Positions 1 to 10,975 are shown, numbered from the stretch's first letter. The stretch: 64,000 nt of DNA from Fragum whitleyi (GCA_948146395.1 OX411559.1:4326501-4390500), one strand, 5' to 3'. Program-made: numbers and translations. The notes: generated from the letters alone by a model not told the origin.

Positions 1-269
1 TAGATAAATCCCTCTCAAATCTGCTTCCTTCCCAATGAAAACGTCAAAGAGATGGTTCAATGACTTCTGTAATTTGAGATGAATTTCCTCTAAACAATCA
101 TTTTATATGATTGTTTGGAGGAAGTTCAACTCACATTAAAAGGAAAAGGGCCTAAAGACATCAATGTTTATGATTTTTTAAATCAGAAAATGCTCCCTGA
201 CCATGTTATGTATAGCTCCTGGGGAGCGTTTATTAGCAGAAATACAGTATCTTTTTTATATACGGACAG

Positions 270-471
270 ATATTCATTGAGAGAAAGGGAGGCTGTGATC
301 ATATGACATGTATACGGTGCAATACGGGGTTTTGTTACCGCTGCGGGGACAGATATAGAGATCTGAAGATCTTTGGGAACCACCTGAGCCGGTACAGCAT
401 TGTGGGATGTAAATATAACTACATGCCCAACCATCCAGCTGCTAGACGATTTTGTCGAGGTTCAATATTTG
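270..471 (+). CDS. RNF217: RNF217-like RBR E3 ligase, RING2 exon
   Basis: Internal coding exon of a RING-between-RING E3 ubiquitin ligase. It follows a pyrimidine-rich tract ending in CAG (267-269), begins in phase 0 and ends at a GTGAGT donor (472) in phase 1. The peptide reads I-F-I-E-R-K-G-G-C-D-H-M-T-C, then C-x2-C and F-C-Y-R-C-G, the second half of the catalytic RING2. In RBR ligases the Cys of the GGC-x-HM motif (codon 294-296) accepts ubiquitin as a thioester before transfer to substrate. The following GCKYNYMPNHP..RR..RGS stretch matches what I know of vertebrate RNF217 after RING2 and differs from RNF19, RNF14 or parkin. RING1, the IBR and the start of RING2 must lie upstream of the window. 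An overlapping open frame beginning at 115 is not coding. Family assignment is strong; orthology to RNF217 is likely. Confidence 0.88.
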
Positions 472-640
472 GTGAGTTAAACAGTTTAAGGTTCCAGCAT
501 ACTGAGCGAATAAATAATAAGTTTGTGCCTTCATTTCTCTGTAAATGTATTTCAAGACATAAAATAAGTTTTCATAAAAGTATTGACTTTTATGAATAGT
601 GAATCCAATTTTCCTCTGAAATTCAATATTCCTGTTTTTT

Positions 641-2266
641 AGCGTGACAATTCATAGAATAGACGAGGCCCAGGGCTATTCTCATAATCTGGTCATCTGC
701 ATGTCAGAGTAATACTTGGTTTTTAGCTCCACTGGCTGAAAGCCACTGGGGCTATTGTCATGGCGTTGTGTCCGTCATGCGTCCGTCCGTCCGTCCGTGC
801 GTGCTTCCGGTCGTAAACTTTTCTTTAAAAATCTTCTCCTCAGAAACTGCTGGATGAATTTCAACCAAACTTCATAGGAATGATCCTTGGGTGACCCTCT
901 TTCAAAGTTGTTCAAGAAATTTTGATCCAATGAAAAACATTGATTTAATGGGCGTGGCTAATTTCCAAATATGGTAAAAAGTGTGTTTTCTCAGATTCTA
1001 ACCAATGGATACCAATGCAATTTTACATGAATGATCCTTGTGTGACCCTTTATCAGTCTACAAAAAATCATTGTGATCAGATGGAAAATATGCATTTTAT
1101 GGGCAGAGGTCAATTCTCTATATGTTATAAAGTGGAAACTTTGAAAATCATTTTCTCAGAATGTAAATAATGGATATCAACCAAATTTCACTGGAATGAT
1201 CTCTGGGTGACTCTTTATAAATCTACAAAAAATCATTTTGATCGGATGGAAAATATGCATTTTATGGGCGGAGGTCATTTCTCTATATGTTATATAGTGG
1301 AAACTTTGAAAATCATTTTCTCAGAATGTAACTGATGGATATCAACCAAATTTCACTGGAATAATCTTTGAGCGACCCTTTATCAATCTACAAAAAATCA
1401 TTGTGATCGGATGAAAATATGCATTTTATTGGCAGAGGTCATTTCTCTATATGTTATATAGTGGAAAATTTGAAAATCATTTTCTCAGAATCTAATATTT
1501 GGATATCAACCAAATTTCATTGGAATGATCCTTGAGTGACCCTTTATCAGTGCACCAAAAATTATTTTGATTGGATGTAAAATATGTATTTTGTGGGCGG
1601 AGTTCATTTCTCAATATGTTAAATAGTGGAAACTATGAAAATCTTTTTCTCAGAAAGTAACTGATGGATATCAATCAAACATTGTTGGTATGATCTTTGG
1701 GTGACCCATTATCATGCAGCCAAAAATTATTTTGATTTGATCAAAAATATGTCTTTTAAGAGCGGAGATTTTTATATAGTTGAAACTACGAAATTAATTT
1801 CAACATCAGTAGAACCCCAAATATCTAAAAATCTAGTCAAAACATTTATTTGCTTTTACAAGAATTTCAAGCCTGTGGAGCGACTCAAGCCATTCATGGC
1901 TTTCTAGTTTGGTTAAGGGTTTACCTGCAATTGTTGTATATATATCTGTTTCAACTAATACTATTCCTCTGAAACTTTGCACATGCTTCTCTCAGTATAA
2001 GTTCAACTCATATACAAAGATCCATTACTCTGACATGTAATTAATTGGACTTTTCTGACTTTGAAATCATGATTAAGATTTTGCATACAATCCTTCACAT
2101 ATTCAGACCATGTGATTAGGTTTTTAATTTCATATCCCAATGAAATCAACAAAAACTCTCTTCATCTCTAAGTCTTCTATGAAATTTTCCAATATTGATA
2201 TTCATTTACAGGTACTGTCCAACACTTGGAATAATCAAGCTTTGTTGTCCACCAACAGGTCTTTTT
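641..2266 (+). mobile_element. Family D repeat (D1), interrupted by A1
   Basis: The left part (641-724) and right part (1908-2266) match the two sides of the intact copy at 16854. The left part starts TTTTTTAGCGTGAC and has GGGCTATTCT; the right part resumes at TTTGGTTAAGG and ends in a TTGTTG/CAACA hairpin with CTTTTTT. The A1 element separates them. It lies in the intron between the RING2 and transmembrane exons of the RNF217-like gene. Confidence 0.65.
725..1907 (+). mobile_element. Family A HINE-like repeat (A1), nested in D1
   Basis: Begins AGCTCCACTGGCTGAAAG after a T run. It has a CCGT-rich stretch (778-800), then about six diverged tandem monomers of ~175 bp recognisable by 'TTTTCTCAGAATGTAA' and 'GGGCGGAGGTCATTTCT'. 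The 3' end has GCCTGTGGAGC (1871-1881), the inverse of the 5' GCTCCACTGGC, then hairpin AAGCCA-ttca-TGGCTT (1887-1902) and CTAG-TTT. No coding capacity. The architecture fits non-autonomous Helentron-type elements; that class is inferred. Confidence 0.75.
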
Positions 2267-2691
2267 TATAGACCGGTAACAATGGAAAAGGTCACACATT
2301 TGTAATAAGGCAATTTCCTTCAATTTTGTTTCACATTTTGAATGTTTGGAGTGATGTTTTTATTTCAGAGTATCATATTGCAATAAAAAGATCATTTTTA
2401 GCCTTCAATATTTCTAAAGTCTTTTAGATGTCAATATATGAATTAATTTTCCCTGACCGAAAGTAAATTAATTCCTCAACCACTATAATAATGTGAAGGA
2501 CACTATGTGCTTTTTGTAAAAAGAATAAAAGATATTCTGTTGGCTTCACCATTTGTTCAAATCCAGCTTTTATTTTCACCCAATAAAAGATATATGAGCC
2601 TGTGCATGATATTTCCAACAATTTTAAATGTGCGTCAGGTCTACACATTGAGCAGCGTAGACAGCCACCTACTGTAAATGTAATGTAACCT

Positions 2692-2990
2692 GTGTGTATT
2701 TCCGTTTATTTATCGTCGCTACCATAGCTCATGCCCATATGAGCGACGCCCCTAGAAGACAGTTAGTTGTTACGGGGGATAGTGCAAGGATACATGACAA
2801 AACTACTGCTGAGATCTGCTATGGTTCTTTAACATGCTCGGTGTAAAGCACCATCTCACAGGGCCTCTGTTTAATGTCTCATCCGAAAGACAATTAGTTT
2901 TGTTAGTGTGCCAGCCCGGGAATCGAACCCACGCAGTCGAACTTCGTTGGTTTTGAAGTCCGGTGCTCTACCAACTGAGCTAATCGGGCT
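2692..2990 (-). mobile_element. tRNA-derived SINE (S1)
   Basis: On the minus strand the head reads as a tRNA-like sequence with an A box (TAGCTCAGTTGGTAGAGC, at 2965-2982) and a B box (GGGTTCGATTCCC, at 2918-2930), followed by a ~210 bp unrelated body. A second full copy at 20547 and a fragment at 52255 share head and body. Box A and box B are the internal RNA polymerase III promoter of such elements. It is not a functional tRNA: the anticodon stem is poorly paired and the copies carry a shared body. Confidence 0.85.
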
Positions 2991-3583
2991 AATGTTACCT
3001 GATGGTGTACAAATACTTTAAGACCCTATCTATCTACTAAATGCATAGTGAAGACTTTGATCAGGTATCCATATAAACTCTATGCTAATTTTAGAAGTAA
3101 CAGTATTATGTCAATTACACCTTCTTCCCAGACTCATTTCATATCAAAGTGCTGAAGTTACTGATGGAAGAGGACAAAATTCAGCTTTCTTGTTTTTCTA
3201 TTCTAGTATTAATGTGGTGTTTTAAATTTTATGTTGGAATGATTTTTTTTTTTATTCCAACCATTCAAAACAAAATGAAAGGCAAATTTGAACAACACAA
3301 CAACTGACGAAAATATTTAAGTTCTTTAATAATCTAATCAAAGACGGGCCAGATTGAACTTGGCACATAGTCTCATCAATTTGGCCCAAACTTTGAACCA
3401 TTTGGCCCCAACTTTTTTCATTTGAAATAAATGATGGCCACAACTTTTTCAAGCCAGGGTGAACCCAGGCTGGTCAGAGTCTTTGCTATGTACATATATC
3501 AAATAGTTGGAAATCTCACGCACAGGATCATATACAAGTGTTACACTGTAACAAACAATAATCCTTTAATTATTGTTCAATAG

Positions 3584-3793
3584 GTGCTGAATTATTGGGT
3601 GGTGTAGTGCTATTGGGTCTAGGAGTTGCTGCTGCGGCACTACTGCTGGGAGCCAGTGTGGTCATACTGCCGGCTTTTGGTGGATATAAATATCATAAAC
3701 GTAGACGAATAAGAAGGCGAATGAAACGACAGGAAGAACTCTTCAAAATGAGGACGAAAAATGCCCTAGTAGAAATGCAAAGGGAAAGAGCAG
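3584..3793 (+). CDS. RNF217: RNF217-like ligase, transmembrane exon
   Basis: Second exon in the window, joining in phase with the RING2 exon: acceptor TTCAATAG (ends 3583), donor GTAAAG (3794), phase 1 at both ends. It opens with A-E-L-L-G-G and then a hydrophobic run of about 25 residues rich in Gly, Ala, Leu and Val (roughly 3595-3690), a transmembrane helix. A strongly basic segment (Y-H-K-R-R-R-I-R-R-R-M-K-R) follows, then a charged, probably helical stretch to the exon end. Vertebrate RNF217 likewise has a membrane segment directly after RING2 and a short basic tail, which supports the assignment. By the positive-inside rule the Lys/Arg-rich side should be cytosolic. The 3.1 kb intron before this exon carries nested repeats and a SINE. 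Confidence 0.85.
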
Positions 3794-3882
3794 GTAAAGT
3801 ATACTTGATAACTTGAAAATTTAAATTTGGAATCTTGATCTTGATTTCAAAAAGTTGTCTGTGTAACATATCAAATAACTGA

Positions 3883-4150
3883 GATGGCGAATTGCCACAA
3901 GATATGCCCGCCCTTTGCAGTGCTAGATGCCCAAAGTATGAAAAAATTAAAAAATCAAGCTTTGTAAGGTTAGGGTTCTTTTCCACTGCACTCCATAATT
4001 ATGAGAGGAACATAACTGCCAAGTTTCAAGTCAATCCGATATAAGGGGACAAAGTTATCCTCTGGACAAAGAAGTGGATACGGTAAACCCGTCTGTCCCC
4101 ACGGGTGATCCCATAACTCGTCCCATCTTTCGATGGGCGTATAAAAAGTT
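3883..4150 (-). repeat. Interspersed repeat, family I, copy 1
   Basis: The reverse complement contains GATCACCCGTGG, 'CCACTTCTTTGTCCAGAG', 'TTGAAACTTGGCAGTTATG' and 'TTCCTCTC.TGATTA.GGAGTG', shared with the + strand copy at 32168. Non-coding. Internal sequence resembles the monomer region of the other HINE-like families. Confidence 0.7.
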
Positions 4151-4267
4151 GAAACTCCTGAAAAGTATTGGGATAAGTAATCAGGTTAAGTCTAGGTAAA
4201 CTACAATCTAACTAGAGCTATCTTGCACTTCTGACTTATTATGTGACCTGTCATGTGAAAAGTGTCA

Positions 4268-4308
4268 ATCCTGGTCAGACTGCACAACCTGTGCAGACTG
4301 ACCAGGAT
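4268..4308. repeat. GATCCTGGTCAG palindrome, copy 1
   Basis: Near-perfect inverted repeat: ATCCTGGTCAGACTGCAC, a short loop, then the complement ending in GACCAGGAT. A second copy lies at 31992-32034, and degraded versions of the motif occur near 8810, 12240 and 14130. Probable MITE core. The surrounding 4200-5200 is non-coding with older related fragments such as 'TTTCCAACAATTTC'. Confidence 0.7.
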
Positions 4309-5243
4309 CAAAACTTCACAAATAATGGCTTTTCTGAATCTATAATGGGCCTGTGCATGACATTTCCAACAATTTCAAAAGTTCCCTTTGGAGAGACATT
4401 ATGCAGCCAAGACAACCACATCACGCAATTAGAATATTTTCTGGGCACTTGGTGATGCATTTGAGACCTTATCTATTGTTATGGGAGACCACTCTCACTA
4501 CTGTCCTACATAGCTTCTTTGGTTTAAATACAATGTCTGACACCTGCGTCAAGGAAGATCTTCTTTGGCTCAATGGTTTGTGCATTGGACTTGTAAACCA
4601 ATCGTTTTATATTACTTGTCCATGTGGGTTCAACACTAGCTTTGGTCAGTAAATTTCAGCTGTGCTTAAGTTTAGGACAGTTTGTTTGTAATACTGTCTA
4701 CAAAGCATATAGCAAAGACTCTAGTCAGACTGTAAATTCACAGGCTTTCGAGAAGCTTTGTTGTGGGCACATGTCAAATTGTTGGAAATGTCATGCACTG
4801 GCTCTAAATATTATTCAATCTTCCCATGAAATTATGTCCAAAATATACCTTATGGATGAACTATACTGGATCCAGTCATTTCTTCAAATGGTTATTTTGG
4901 TGTTCCCTTTGAGCATGACAGGTCTTATATTCAAATAAATGTTTAAACTCCATAGGAAAGAGTTTTGAGAGAAGAGAACTGTATTTGAGTCTAAACTGTT
5001 ACCCTGTTAAATTTCAATTTTGTTTTGAAGAAAACAAAATGAACTGCTTATTTTCATGAAATTTCAACCAGTATGTCTTGAGACTCTAGAGTTTGAGTAG
5101 TTTGGCTAAGATCAGACTGCACATCTATGGAGGCTAATCTTAGTTTATACTGTATGCTACAGATTTATGTACAGCGCAATAAGGTTGGACATTAACTAAT
5201 AAGCTATTTAAGCTAGATTTTTTTCCATTTCCTGTTAATTATT

Positions 5244-6608
5244 AGTCCCCTACCGGTGTTCACACCGGAGGGGACTATAGGTTTGCCCTCCGTCTGTCTG
5301 TCCGTCTGTCCGCTCAAATCTGGATCCCGCGATAACGTAATAACTAAGCAAGCGTTTTTGATGAAAGTTGGTATATGACTAGATGGCAATGTGTAGATTA
5401 TGCACATCATTTTATTTTTGTTTTTCGACTTAAATTGAGGTTTCTATGGTTACAGAAATAGTGAAAATATGGCCAAAAATTGGATCCTGCGATAAGATAA
5501 TAGCTAAGCAAGCTAGTTTGATGAGACTTGGTATATGACTATATGGCAATGTGTAGATTATGCACATCATTTTATTTTTGTTTTTAGACTAAAATTGTTG
5601 TTGCTATGGTTACGGAAATAGTGAAAATATGGCACAAATTTTGGATCCTGCGATAAGTTAATAAGTAAGCAAGCTAATTTGATGAGACTTGGTATATGAC
5701 TAGATGGCAATGTGTAGATTATGCACATCATTTTATCTTTGTTCTTTGACAAAAAGTGCGGTTGCTATGGTAACCGAAATAGTGAAAATATGGCAAAAAA
5801 TGGATCCTGCAATAACTTAATAACTAAGCAAGCTAACTTGATGAAACCTGTTTTAAAATGTAAAAAAAAATTATAAGCCATGTTAGTCAGGGTGGTGATG
5901 CAGCAGTATTAATCACCTCCAGTGAAAGTTCTCATTTCTTACCAACAAGACTGAAGAAAAACATCTTGGATCAGACAAGGTAACTGTTATTGATACTATT
6001 TCTTGCATCTGTCTATTGCTTGCATGAATTGTATAGTGGGCACAGCAGAGACAACAACTCATGTAAGTCTTGTTTAACCCTTTCCAAAACAAGACCTGGT
6101 TTTGACGTCCCTGATAGAATTGGCGTGGGAAAACATTGAGACAAAAGAAGAAAATGCTGATAAACAGCATTTTCTCCGTTTGTCTCAATGTTTTCTGAGC
6201 TATAATATTGTCAAATTATACCTTAAGTAGCATCCAATTTGTCGTCTGCAGCAGCTTTCAAATGGGACAACCCTAAATTTTTGCCGTTTGGGAAAGGGTT
6301 AAGGTCTTTATAACTTATTAAGATCGCTGAAAACTTGCTTGCAAAAAATATCACTAAACATTTAGATTACCGTTGTTCTTATTTTATAAAATTACACTTG
6401 CTATGGTAGCAATTACAAATCATTGATCTTTTAGTAACTTTATTCAAGTCATTTGAATTATATTTCCGAAATTTTGGGCATAACATTTCATATGTTTGAC
6501 AATTATTTTGATGACTTGTTCATCTTAATCTATTATTGATTACCATATTGAGTCAATGTGAAGCCGGTAGGGGACTTTATGTGTTGCATACAACACCAGA
6601 TACTTGTT
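5244..6608 (+). mobile_element. Family C HINE-like repeat (C1), abutting the last RNF217 exon
   Basis: The 5' end is a hairpin (5244-5276) of AGTCCCCTACCGGTG with its complement. A GTCTGTCC-rich stretch follows, then about four ~155 bp monomers (5320-5870) with 'TATGGCAATGTGTAGATTATG'. The 3' end has CCGGTAGGGGACT (6564-6576), a perfect 13-bp inverse of the 5' AGTCCCCTACCGG, then hairpin GTGTTG-cata-CAACAC (6581-6596) and CTTGTT. A TTAA-flanked MITE is nested inside. The exon acceptor lies only 24 bp beyond its end. Confidence 0.75.
6074..6302. mobile_element. TTAA-flanked piggyBac-like MITE with hairpin core
   Basis: Bounded by TTAA on both sides (6074-6077, 6299-6302) with inverted termini CCCTTTCC / GGAAAGGG. 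The centre (6129-6195) is a ~30-bp-arm palindrome around GAAAACATTGAGACAAA and GAAGAAAATGCTG. TTAA duplication with CCCTTT-type ends is characteristic of piggyBac elements. There is no transposase, so it is non-autonomous. Nested inside C1. Confidence 0.75.
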
Positions 6609-6631
6609 ATTTCTATATTGTATTTTGCTAG

Positions 6632-7650
6632 TGTTGGAACGCTACACAGAGAAACTATATCAACAGACCGGTCAGACGGAGGGTGAGATTGGTCCTGTGC
6701 ATGTCGGGATTCAGACAGAACAATCGCATAAGGTTGATGTAACTGTTCACAGTCCAGCAACAACTTCGACAAATTTGATCAAGGAACAGACTGTTGACTC
6801 AAAAATCCGCATGAACATTTCCGATGAGCGAGGTCAGGTGACCGTCACTACTGCTGAAATTACCCATAATGCATCAAATGGAGAAGGTTCTGAAGCGGAA
6901 GTTGTGTTACACGTCAGAACTACGTACGCCAGTAAGGAGGTGACAAGTGAAAATGAAACTGACCCTAGTGATAAACCTGTATGTGATAGTTCAAGTGATT
7001 CAAAAGATACTAACTGTGATTCAATTATTGATAAACATGAACATGGTTCACCAGAAAATGGAAACAATAAAGGTTCAAAAAGTGAGAATTCTACCCTATC
7101 ACTGCCGAAAACAAAGCACAACAGAACTGCCTCTTTACCATCAAAGTCTGATTCAATGAAGAATAAAGATGACAAGAAATCCTATTTTGGGAAGCCTCAC
7201 TTTCGTCACAGTGAGCGTTCAAGAAAAACTAGCAAAACCAAAGATTCAAAATTCCCTGGAAATGAGGCTCAACAAATTGAACAAAATCAAAATAATCTGG
7301 ATCAAGGAGAAGATGTGCTAAATAACACAGATGATAAAGCTTCGGGTGATCATGATGAAAATCTTGATAATGAAGCGCTGTACCAGTCTGGATGCTTTCT
7401 GAAACTGTTCAGCAGAAAATTGAACACTTTACAGAATCAGTTGGGAAAAGAACGGGAGAAACATTCTCTAACTCGGTCTCTGTCTGAACCAATAGACTAC
7501 AGTAATTGTCCAGACTTGGTGTCTTGTATTATCGCATCTGAGTTGAAGAGCAGGGAGAGTAAAGAAGAGACAAAAGTTCAAGATAAAGCTACGGCACCAT
7601 TCCAGCCAGAAGGTGTCGTTGCCTCAGAAACTTGTTCAACATCCTTGTAA
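6632..7650 (+). CDS. RNF217: RNF217-like ligase, terminal exon with long polar tail
   Basis: Last coding exon. The acceptor TTTTGCTAG ends at 6631; the phase-1 join gives V-L-E-R-Y-T-E-K, continuing the basic helix of the preceding exon. It is open for 339 codons to TAA (7648-7650). The tail is hydrophilic and looks disordered: rich in Ser, Thr, Asp, Asn, Glu and Lys, with no domain I recognise. Near its start is V-H-V-G-I-Q-T-E; near the end is a basic/Ser motif (L-T-R-S-L-S-E-P) of the kind kinases and 14-3-3 proteins often use. Vertebrate RNF217 ends soon after the membrane segment, so this extension of more than 300 residues is not explained by the vertebrate model. Copies of one repeat family lie about 25 bp upstream of the acceptor and about 8 bp past the stop. 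Codon structure and the clean join make it a real exon. Confidence 0.85.
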
Positions 7651-7656
7651 TCTTTT

Positions 7657-8222
7657 AAGTCCCCTACCCGAGAAAGCCAAAGAGGACTATAGGTTTGCAC
7701 TCAGTCCGCCTGTCAGTCCCGATTTCAGTTTTCCGGACTTTTTTTTCTTAACCCTTGGAGATATAGAGCTGATTTTTGGTATGTCAGTCCGCATCAATGA
7801 GTTACAGAACAAGTTTGAGTTTGGTTCCGGTCCATTGATTTTTGTGGAAGATACAGATGCTGGACTTTAAAATTACCAGGAAATTTCAGTTTTCCGGACT
7901 TTTTTTCCTAACCCTTGGAGATATTGAGCTGATTTTTGGTATGTGAGTCTGTATCAATGAGTTACAGATTAAGTTTGAATTTGTTTCCAGTTCATTGATT
8001 TTTGTGGAAAGTACGGATGCTGGACTTAGAAAGTTACCAGGAAATTTCTGGATTTTTTTTCTTTATCCTCACAGATATTGAGCTGTTACATAAAATCTGA
8101 TACAACTAATATTTTGGAGAGGTAGTTATACCTTTACCACCAAAAAAGATACTGCTCTAGGGATATATATAAATCCGATAGGGGACTTGGTATTGCCATG
8201 CAATACTTCCAAATGCTTGTTT
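7657..8222 (+). mobile_element. Family C HINE-like repeat (C2) directly after the RNF217 stop
   Basis: Begins AGTCCCCTACC (7658) and ends GATAGGGGACT (8177-8187), hairpin GTATTG-ccatg-CAATAC (8190-8206) and CTTGTTTTTT. Two internal ~170 bp monomers start 'AAATTTCAGTTTTCCGGAC'. Because the stop codon ends at 7650, the 3' UTR must either include this repeat or end within a few bases. I see no strong AATAAA before it. Confidence 0.72.
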
Positions 8223-8626
8223 TTTTTACTGTTTTGTCATGATTTATGTTTTACTTTTTACTGCAATTCAATTGAGGGGTCAGTGTAAAACTATTGGTAG
8301 TGCCTATATATTTAAAGGTACTTACAATAGTTTTGGACTAACCCTTTAACAATATCCTGTCATGTAGGCTATATTTATATACCTTTATATGTGACCCCTC
8401 ATTGGGATCATCAGGGTTTGACACTAAGAGGAGGCCTGGAGGCAAATACTCCTTGTTTACCAGTTGGGACATCTTGCATTTGCAAGTTAGGAGTCTTATG
8501 GTCTCCAAAATTGAGAATATTTTGAAAAAGAAACACATGGAGAAATTTTAGATCTTTTCACTACAAAAATTGTTGAAGAAAATATTTGCTTCCATCGAAA
8601 AGTATTTTGAATGAAAAGATTTTCTT

Positions 8627-8698
8627 TGGAAGAACATTGTGGAAAAAAAAGAAATTGCTTATAAAAAGCAATTTCTTCTTTTCCAAAGTGTTCTTCCA
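8627..8698. repeat. Palindromic MITE core, CAATTTCTTC type
   Basis: Inverted repeat with arms TTGGAAGAACATTGTGG... and GAAATTGCTT, closed by a short A-rich loop. It shares its arms with cores at 47092-47145 and 56278-56347. The outer termini of this copy were not resolved. Confidence 0.6.
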
Positions 8699-8699
8699 T

Positions 8700-9433
8700 T
8701 AAGAAAATTCAGACTCCATACTTTGAGCTTGGACTCCTTGATTTCATGTGTTAGGAGTCTAATAGTTAGTGTAGACCCCTGACCATCTAATTAGTGCATA
8801 GAATTCCAACCCTTGTCAGACTGTGCATTGCAGAGACTAACTAGGGTCAAAATTTTTAGCTGTTTGGTGTTTTTCTGTTTCTAGAATGAACAATCTCATT
8901 TCTGAGTAGGTATTTTTTAAATGTCACCTACTGTTGACTTCTGCTGGAACCAATCCCTTTTTCAAAAATCTTTTTAGGGACTTCCTATATGATCCCTTTT
9001 TGCATGACATGTCACATATATTTATGGCTATTAAAAGAAAGATCAAATACAATGGTTATACTCTTTATGAGAAGGGAATTTTCATTATCCTAAAAATAAG
9101 AGAAGAAAGGAGATTAAACATTAAAAAGACAGCAGCAAAACAAATGATTTAATTCCTAATCGTTATAACAGCTTGATTAAAATGTAGTTACAAATATAAA
9201 AAATTCAACTGAAAAGATTGTCCTTTCCGGTGATAGTTCCTAGTCGAATTATGATTTTCTATTTCTTTTATTAGCAATATTAACTTAGATCAGCTGAGAT
9301 ACGTCAAGGTAACAGTATGAGTTCATTTTGCAAGATCTTGCAAGGGGGTACTTGTAAAAGTAAATCAAACTGTGTGCAATTTGTTGGAGGGCTTTGACCC
9401 TCAAAACATCTGCTCTTTAAAGGTGATATCATT
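8700..9433. other. Non-coding stretch downstream of the RNF217-like gene
   Basis: A degraded GTCAGACTG repeat fragment lies near 8815-8850; the rest is unremarkable AT-rich DNA. The short open frame at 8934-9152 has no coding character that I can see. Confidence 0.5.
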
Positions 9434-10975
9434 AGCTCCACTGGCCGAAGGCCAGCGAGCTATTGTAATGGCGAGGTGTCCGTTGTGCGTCCGTGCGTGC
9501 GTGCGTGCGTAAACTTTTCTTTAAACATCTTCTCCTCCTATACCAATGTGTGGATTTTGACGAAACTTTACCAGAATGTTCCTTGGGTGACTCTCTTCCA
9601 AAGTTGTTCAAGAAATTTGGATTGACACCCAAATATGGGCGTGGCAGGGCTGGGTTTATTTTGACCCCAAAATCTTTGAACAACATCTCCTCCTGAACCA
9701 TTGGGCCGATTTCAATGAAACTTTACCAGAATGTTCCTTGGGTGACCCTATTCCAAAGTTGTTCAAGAAATTCGGATCGACACCCAAATATGGGTGTGGC
9801 AGGGCGGGGCTAATTTTGACCCCGAAATTTTTGAATGACATCTCCTCCTGAACCATTGGGCCAATTTTGATGAAACTTTACCAGAATGTTCCTTGGGTGA
9901 GCCTCTTTTAAAGCTGTTCAAGAAATTTGGATTGACCCCCAAATATGGGTGTGGCAGGGCGGGGCTTATTTTGACCCCGAAATCTTTGAACAACATCTCC
10001 TCCTGAACCATTTGGCCAGTTTCATTTAAACTTTACCAGAATGTTCCTTAGTTGACCCTCTTCCAAAGTTGTTCAAGAAATTTGGATTGACCCCCCAAAT
10101 ATGGGCCTAGCAGGGCGTGGCTTATTTTGACCCCAAAATCTTTGAACGTGAACCATTGGACCAATTTAAATGAAACTTTACCAAAATGTTCCTTGGTTGA
10201 CCCTCTTTCAAAGTTGTTCAAGAAATTTGGATTGACCCCCAAATATGGGCGTGGCAAGGCAGGGCTTATTTTGACCCCAAAATCTCTGAATGACATCTCC
10301 TCCTGAACCATTTGGCCAATTTCAATGAAACTTTACCAAAATGTTCCCTTGGTGACCCTCTTCTAAAGTTGTTCAAGAAATTTGGAATGACTCCCAAATA
10401 TGGGCCTGGCATGGGGGGGGCGCTTATTTTGACCCCGAAATTTTTGAATGACATCTCCTCCTGAACCATTGGGCCAATTTTGATGAAACTTTACCAGAAT
10501 GTTCCTTAGGTGAGCCTCTTTTAAAGTTGTTCAAGAAATTTGGATTGACCCCCAAATATGGGTGTGGCAGGGCAGGGCTTTTTTTGACCTGGAAATTTTT
10601 GAATGACATCTCCTCCTGAACCATGAGGCTGATTTCAATGAAACTTTACCAGAATGTCCTTTGGGTGACCCTCTTCTAAAGTTGTTCAAGAAATTTGGAT
10701 TGGATGAGATCCACTGGATCAATAAATTCTGGCAAGCGGTTTAGGGCCATTCTGGTCCTCTTGTTTCAAAGTGATATCTGAATAGTTTTCTTCCTTGTAA
10801 ATTTACATATTAATTAAATAAGTTCATTCCTTCATAAGTCAGTTTCAACTTAGAAAAAGTTGGAATTCCTTCTGAATGCTGTTCACTTTCATTACCTTCT
10901 ATTTTCAATATCTCTCTTTCAAATCTTGAGATTTTTAAGCCAGTGGAGCGATACAGGCCCTCTTGGGCCTCTTGT
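9434..10975 (+). mobile_element. Family B HINE-like repeat with ~150-bp monomer array
   Basis: The 5' end is AGCTCCACTGGCCGAAGGCC with a GTGCGTGC stretch (9488-9510). About eight tandem monomers carry 'TTTACCAGAATGTTCCTTGG', 'TTGTTCAAGAAATTTGGATT' and 'CCCAAATATGGG'. Two successive 3' ends are present: one at 10741-10767 (AGGGCC hairpin, CTTGTTT) and one at 10939-10975 (GCCAGTGGAGC, hairpin AGGCCC-tctt-GGGCCT, CTTGTTTT). The monomers give short minus-strand open frames that repeat one another and are not genes. Confidence 0.75.

Noticed and set aside
115..306. Open frame of 63 codons overlapping the first RNF217 exon
   Set aside because: A different frame from the RING2 exon; it crosses the acceptor and shows no domain.
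2906..2990. Possible tRNA gene on the minus strand
   Set aside because: The A and B boxes are good, but the anticodon stem is poor and the head is joined to a repeated SINE body also present at 20547.
9432..10722. Chain of similar minus-strand frames of 60-90 codons
   Set aside because: They repeat one another because they are the reverse strand of the tandem monomers of family B; no gene.
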